DNA of 64,000 nt. Source: Clarkia xantiana subsp. parviflora. Taxonomy: Eukaryota; Streptophyta; Magnoliopsida; Myrtales; Onagraceae. The position numbers and the translations under genes were made by a program. Position 1 is the stretch's first letter. Every line of letters starts with the position of its first letter. The stretch is from contig JAPTYO010000014.1 in assembly GCA_036873135.1 (NCBI GenBank), forward strand, positions 22,590,952 through 22,654,951, given 5' to 3'. Below, piece by piece: positions 58,277 through 64,000 of this stretch. Under the pieces are notes generated by a model. The model did not search any database. It was not told the DNA's origin and was given only the letters and a program-made list of their open reading frames with translations.

Positions 58277-60267
58277 ATGGGGAAGCCTAAAAACAGCACC
58301 AAATCATACGACAAGGACACAGAAGTGTTCATTGCAATGTCTCAAGAACTAAAGAACGAAGCCAACAAGTTGTTCCAAAAGAGGGATTATGAAGCAGCCA
58401 TGTCAAAGTACGATAAAGCCCTCAAACTCCTCCCTAGAGTTCATATCGACGTCTCGTATATCCGAACCAACATGGCCGCTTGTTACATGAAGATGGGCGG
58501 CCCGGCCGAGTATCCTCACGCAATTCACCAGTGCAATTTGGCTCTCGAGGTCACACCCAAGTATTCGAAAGCATTATTGAAGAGGGCTGAATGTTACGAA
58601 GGTGTTGATCGGCCCGATTTGGCGATGAGGGATGTAACCGTCGTTTTGAACATGGAACCGAGTAATTCCGTGGCATTGGAGATTGCGGAGAGGGTGAAAA
58701 GCTTGATCGTAGATCGAGGGTTAACTGTGAGCGATGGAGAAATCGAGCCACAATCTCCGGAAAGTGCAAATTTCGATTCACCGGAGGAGTGTTCGGTTTC
58801 TGATACGGAGAATATCGTCGAGGACGATAAGGTGGTGGTGGTGGAGGAGAAGACTATAATGGACATAGACGAATCGATCTCGACTAAGAGTGTTAAACTT
58901 GTGTTCGGAGAAGACATAAGGTTAGCTCGAGTTCCCGTCAATTGTGGCCTCGAACATGTGATCGAGGCGGTTCGGGACCGGTTTTCGAGCTCCGATCGGG
59001 TTCTCATCAAGTACCGCGATGACGAGGGTGATTTGGTCACAATCACAAACGACGAGGAACTACGGTGGGCCGAGGCGGCATTGGAGTCCCAAAATGCCCT
59101 CAAACTCTACATATTCGAAAATGGTGACATGCCGAAAATGGATTTCGAAAATAATGACGTGACGAACCGCGAGGATTCAACATGTGTTGATGACTGGGTC
59201 CTCGATTTTGCTCGGCTATTCAAGAGTTACATCGGGTTAGATTCCGACGAGTATTTGGACCTCCATGAGCTCGGAACGAGGGTTTACTCCGAGGCAATGG
59301 AGGAAACCGTAACAACCGAAGAGGCTCAGACCTTGTTCGAGGTAGCAGGAGACAAGTTCCAAGAAATGGCCGCCCTGGCGTTGTTCAACTGGGGAAACGT
59401 TCACATGTCGAGGGCAAGAAAGGGAATTCACATGTCCGACGATGAATGTTCGGAATCTTCCGAGGATGTTCTAGCCGAAAAGGTGAAGTCCGGATACGAA
59501 TACGTAATGGGGGAGTATACAAAGGCGAGGAGTCGATACGGAGAAGCTTTGAGGGTTAAATCCGACTTTTACGAGGGTTACTTGGCGCTAGGGCAAGCGC
59601 AATTCGAGGAAGCGAAGCTCTCGTGGTATTACTCCGTATCGAGTAATTCTGAGAGATTTAATTCGACCGAGCTGCTTCAACTGTACAACGCGGCAGAAGA
59701 TAATGTGGAGAAGGGTGTGGCGTTGTGGGAGGAATCTGAGAGAATCCGGAAGCGGAATCCGACCAAGATTCATCCGGTGCGGAATCTAGGATTTGATGAG
59801 TTTGTCGATGATGTTTCTTCGGAGAAGGCTTCGATGATGCGATCGCAGATAAATCTGATGTGGGGTACGATGCTTTACGAACGTTCGATCATCGAGTTCA
59901 AGTTAGGGTTGCCGGTTTGGCACGAGTGCTTAGGAATCGCAGTCGAGAAATTTGAACTGGCCGGGGCTTCTCCGACCGATATCGCGGTTATGGTGAAGAA
60001 CCACTGCTCCAATGAGAGTGCAGTTGAAGGTACGTAGGATATATTGTCTAAGATTTCACTTCTTAATCACTTGAGTTAATAAGAATCAGTTTTGGTGTGT
60101 AATGAATTTTGATTGAATCAGGTCTTGAGTTTAAGATCGACGAGATAGTACAAGCATGGAACGAGATGTACGAAGCTAAGAGGTGGCAGAGCCGAGTTTC
60201 ATCGTTTCGGTTGGAGCCGTTGTTTCGAAGGAGAATTCCCCGAATCTATCATAATTTGCAACATTGA
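58277..60267 (+). CDS. TPR-PB1 protein of the PHOX/CLMP1 type, 632 residues
   Basis: Two coding exons, 58277-60029 and 60122-60267 (donor GTACGT, acceptor CAG), 1899 nt. Residues about 20-135 are three TPR repeats ([23 protein letters not shown]...). A 70-residue acidic linker follows. PB1 lies at about 208-290, with the basic-type KLVFGEDIR start and the acidic [15 protein letters not shown] loop. The C-terminal half is a helical TPR-like region ([37 protein letters not shown]). Arabidopsis relatives (PHOX1-4, CLMP1) are cytosolic co-chaperone-like proteins, and CLMP1 is needed for chloroplast distribution (family knowledge). Which subgroup this belongs to needs a tree. The start fits MGKPKN. 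Confidence 0.9.
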
Positions 60268-60528
60268 TCTGAATCATCTTCCAAACTTGTTTTTTGTTCG
60301 TTTTTTTGTTTTTTGCGCCCATAGTATACGGTATTGCATTTCCAATTCATTGTTAGCCTTGATCTAACATATATGTACCAGGTTGTTTGTTGTTTCATAT
60401 CAATTTATGCACCACCGTCTTGAAATAGTTTCGTCTACACCAAAGTAATTGACGAGTTTTTTTTTTCTTCCGAGTGCAATGAATGTCTATTATATAATAT
60501 AATAATGATATTTTAATGTTTTACTTAA

Positions 60529-61600
60529 GGATTAATAACCAATGTCTGAAGTTTCACCCATGTTAACCGGAGAGGTCTGAAGTTTCAACTTTGTTAATAT
60601 GAGAGGTCTCCGTTAATTTTTTCCGTTAAAACTGACAGAAGTTGGTCACGTGCTTGGCATGTGACTGGAAATAAAATTAAATCCTAAATATGTCATTCTA
60701 TCAAAGTGTGCCCCTCACATGCTTGAAATGAAAAGACGAAAATGTCCCCCCCTCACATGCTTGAAATGAAAAGACGAAAATGCCCCAATCGTGGCCGGCT
60801 ACCACCCACAGCTGCCGACCACCACCCAAGGCCGACGACAACCACCACCCAAGGCCGACGACGACCACCAATCGGGCCGACCACCACCAAATCGTGGCCG
60901 GCCAGCCCCAATCGGGGCCGGTAGCCACCAATTGGGCCTGGCCACCACCCTAATAGGTGGTGCCAGTCTCGATTGGTGGTGGCCGCCACCCAATCGGGCC
61001 AGCAGCCCCAATTAGGGCTGGCAGCCACCGATTGGGGCCGACCACACCCCAATTGGTGGTGGCCGCCACCCTAATCGGGGCCGGCAGCCCTAATTGGGGC
61101 TGGCCACCACCCCAATTGGTGGTGACCGCCACCCCAATCGGGGCCAGCAGCCCCAATCAGTGGCTGCCGGCCCCGATTAGGGCTGGCCGGCCACAATTTG
61201 GTGGTGGCCGGCCCGATTGGTGGTCATCGTCGGCCTTGAGTGGTGATCAGCGGCCTCGGGTGCTAGCCGGTGAACTTGTGCGGTGGCGGAGAAAACAATA
61301 GGGATTCAATTGTAAAAATCAAAACTTAAGAATATAAATTTGAAGACTAAATTGAACAAAAATAAAAAATAGGGACTCAATTCTTAATTTGACTTCAGGG
61401 GTAATTTTGTCATTTCTCATTTCCTCAAATAAGGTATTAAATAAAAAAAAACATTAAAAAGGGAAAAAGTGTCATTTCAGATCATTCTGTTAAATTTAAC
61501 CATAAAAATGGACGGAAACACAAATATCAATAAAGTTAAAACTTCAGACCTCTCCGGTTAACATTGATCAAACTTTAGACCTTTCATAGGTTATTAACCA
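60529..61600. mobile_element. Foldback element D with GC-rich core
   Basis: 1072 bp, inverted termini of roughly 100 bp (GGATTAATAACC... and ...GGTTATTAACCA, both with ACCGGAGAGGTCTGAAG). Perfect 9-bp duplication TTTACTTAA (60520-60528, 61601-61609). It lies about 260 bp after the TPR-PB1 stop codon. Confidence 0.93.
60787..61275. repeat. GC-rich minisatellite inside element D
   Basis: Shuffled units such as CCAATCGGGGCCGGCAGCC and AATTGGTGGTGGCCGCCACC occur on both strands. They give long open frames in several frames that I regard as artefacts of base composition. A 38-bp direct duplication (CTCACATGCTTGAAATGAAA...) precedes it at 60711-60784. Confidence 0.75.
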
Positions 61601-61848
61601 TTTACTTAAAATAATAGGGTCTTAGCATAAAATATTAGGAATTCGAAATACTTTTTTTTTTTTAATAAATCTAGTATTTTAATAAAAATACATAATAATA
61701 GGATGATATTTGTAACTCATTATTACCGTAATCCACCATTGTTTGGTAGCCTTTATTCACTTCCATACACATTACTCACATCTATTTGCGAGAGTGACCA
61801 ATTTTTCACAGCTGCATATTGAGAACGGTACAAATACTGACTTGATTA

Positions 61849-62276
61849 GGGGTGTAAACGAGCCAAGTCGAACCTAATTTCTGTTAAACTCGATTCGACT
61901 TGCTTAGTATTATTTTATTTGGCAGGTTCAAAATCGAACCCGAATTTGGTCGAGCTCTAATTTTGAAACTCAAATTCGACTTGAATCCAAGCTCAGCTCG
62001 ACTCGTTAGCCAATTATACATCACAATAAATTAAAATTGCTCATGATTAAAAATATTGAGCTTGACTCGACTCGACTAAACTCAAACTCAGTTGATTCGA
62101 CTTATAAACTCGAGCTCAAAGCTCGTTTAGACTCGTGAGTAACTCGAGCTGAGTATTATCAAGCTCGAGCTCGACGTACCAACAAGCTCGACTTGAATTT
62201 TTTTTAGTCGAATTCGAGTTTTAACTGAATCGATCCCGTGTAACTCACGAGTAGTTTGAATCATTTACCCCTAATT
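61849..62276. repeat. hAT-like MITE of the GTAAACGAG family
   Basis: Begins AGGGGTGTAAACGAGCC and ends ...CATTTACCCCT. Dense in CTCGA/TCGAG. Same family as 44764-45222. Confidence 0.6.
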
Positions 62277-62344
62277 TTAACCAATAGTGAGAATCTATTT
62301 GAAATCAATTCCTTTCTGTTGTGTAAATTCTTTAGCTACTAAAC

Positions 62345-63720
62345 GAGTTTTATATTGTTCATGCTAGCTAAGGAATCAGAAGAGATGTGGTCATTTGAAG
62401 CTGAAGCAAATGATAGTGATGAAATCAATGGTTACTCAGTTGAAGTAGATGATGAATCATCATTGTCATTATCCACCGAATAATTTCCATCTTGATCAAG
62501 ATGTGTTGCCTAAGCGAGAATCTCATCCTCAACTATGTGCTCTTTACCTGAAGTGAAGAACTCATCAAGAAGATGAATTCCAATCAAATTCTACATCAAT
62601 AACTGGTAACTGGAGTATGAGAAATGGGACAATAAGCATTCTTGTTGCGTAACTTGTCACAGAATATATGCTCTTTAACGTGTATATCTCTACTAACAAA
62701 AACTTTTCTTGATTGCATAATATATAGGGTTAATAACTAAAAAACTGTCCAAAGTTTACCCTATGTTAAAATTAGGTGTCTGAAGTTTGAAATGTTAAAA
62801 TAAACTGTCCCAAGTTTCATTTTTATTGAAATTTGGTGTCTCGGTGTGATTACTTTAGAGAAGTTAATTCCAACGAAACCGTCTGTCAAATTCGAGCTCT
62901 CATACACACTCCCTTCTCGTCATCTTGCCGGGACCGTCACCTAAAAAGTTGGTCACATCCGGGCAAGTAAATCTCGCTCTATTGTCCTTGGAAAATGGCT
63001 CTACACCACTCTTCTAGAAACTTTTTTTTTATGTTCAATTTTTAGGTGAAATTTGACGATTTTGTGAACAGTAAAGAGTGATGGATTATGAGTGGGTTGA
63101 TGGGTTGATGAAAATGATGGAATGGAGATGAAAAGACGCACAAAGACACCAAATTTCAACAAAAATGAAACTTGGGACAGTCAATTTTAACATTTCAAAC
63201 TTCAGACACCTAATTTTAACATAGGGTAAACCTTGGACAGTTTTTTAGTTATTAACCCTAATATATAAGCTGTACCCTTTTTGAGTAGAAGAGAATAAAA
63301 AGAACACAGAAGCAAAGAATCTTGATTTAAGCTTGTTAGTATTTTGAAGATCCACTGCATAACAGAGATACCCAAATATTTTGAAATGATCATAAGTAGC
63401 AGGGGGGTTCATGAAGCACTTTAAATGGCACACAACCTCCAATTAATGGTAGGCATAAAATTAAGAAGATAACATGATGTAAACACACAGTGACTCCAAA
63501 ATCTATATGAGAGAGATGCTCCAAACTTTAATGCTTGTGCAATATAAAGAAGGAATGATACTTGCGTTCCACAAAACCATTATGTTTATGCATAAATATT
63601 CAATTGGTTTGATGCATAGTGTCCAATTTTGAAAACAATTGCTTCATTAATCTATTGCATAATTTAGTACCATTATCACTACGACACTAAACATATTTGT
63701 TTTTCTTTATTTATTGTATA
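62345..63720 (-). pseudogene. copia pol remnant (minus strand), split by element E
   Basis: From 63720 on the minus strand: integrase core pieces (SDNGTKLCNRL, HNGFVERKY), then FKIFGYLCYA and a KGYSLY block up to element E. After E the frame resumes at about 62717 with a SRDIHVKEHIF block. Several stops. Old relic that served as target for element E. Confidence 0.75.
62727..63258. mobile_element. Foldback element E (MITE)
   Basis: 532 bp, inverted termini of about 145 bp starting GGGTTAATAACTAAAAAACT, nearly identical in both arms. Perfect 9-bp duplication TAATATATA (62718-62726, 63259-63267). It sits within a copia integrase-end frame, which resumes when E and one duplication are removed. 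Confidence 0.96.
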
Positions 63721-63905
63721 ATATTATTTATTTTTGAATACCTTAATTAGAATAGTCATAATTTATTTTATAATGTTCTGATTTTCAAGTTGCTTTTCCA
63801 TCTGAAAGTATACTTTTTAAATGGAATACATTATTATATATATATTTTTAATGTATGTATGTATATAATCGTAACAAGTTAATTAAGGATAATGTGGATG
63901 CGTTC

Positions 63906-63960
<55 letters not shown>

Positions 63961-64000
63961 CATTCTAAAACACATTAACGTACAAATTGCAAGGTAATAG
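63721..64000. other. AT-rich window end with (TA)n
   Basis: (TA)n at 63910-63957 and no gene. Confidence 0.7.

Noticed and set aside
60701..61301. Several overlapping open frames up to 114 codons
   Set aside because: They occur in many frames on both strands of the GC-rich repeat inside element D, and composition explains them.

Overview
The window is plant nuclear DNA, almost certainly from a eudicot. Evidence: spliced genes with GT-AG introns, plant-only protein families (PLATZ, PB1-RAF-like kinase, PHOX-type TPR-PB1, an RGF/GLV-like peptide), Tat-lineage Ty3/gypsy and Ty1/copia retrotransposons, an L1-type LINE and long AT-rich spacers. I cannot name the species. Five host genes sit among transposons that make up much of the sequence.

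Layout. 1-10682: a young Tat/Retand-like Ty3/gypsy element whose 5' end lies outside the window. Its gag-protease frame is long, its pol is broken, it has a 50-bp tandem array, and it carries an intact four-exon gene on the antisense strand. 12366-17702 (minus): a PB1 plus RAF-like kinase gene with an in-frame TGA between its two domains. One foldback element lies in an intron and another starts 25 bp past the stop. 20490-32857: a large non-coding LTR element on the minus strand, split by a foldback element (20934-21442) and by a gag-protease-only Ty3 element (23897-29193). 33098-34100: remnant of another Tat-like element. 34485-34916 (minus): a small gene of unknown function. 36395-36764 (minus): a secreted peptide gene of RGF/GLV type. 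37440-38185: an LTR-like block. 39947-42106 (minus): a 5'-truncated LINE lying about 100 bp from the TATA box of a PLATZ gene (42299-43409, plus). 43410-49918: AT-rich spacer with a perfect 80-bp palindrome. 49919-56400: two degraded copia elements, one split by a solo LTR. 58277-60267 (plus): a TPR-PB1 protein gene. 60529-64000: two more foldback elements, a hAT-like repeat and a copia relic.

Themes. Five foldback elements begin and end in GGGTTAA-like termini, and four have perfect 9-bp target duplications. This is a Mutator-type pattern, and two of the insertions are confirmed by internal empty-site or reading-frame tests. Three Ty3 elements share an unusual design: a gene with its own TATA box that reads against the element between pol and the 3' LTR. 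Several LTR elements carry unrelated tandem arrays in the same 3' region. All family names come from reading the sequence, and no database search was run.
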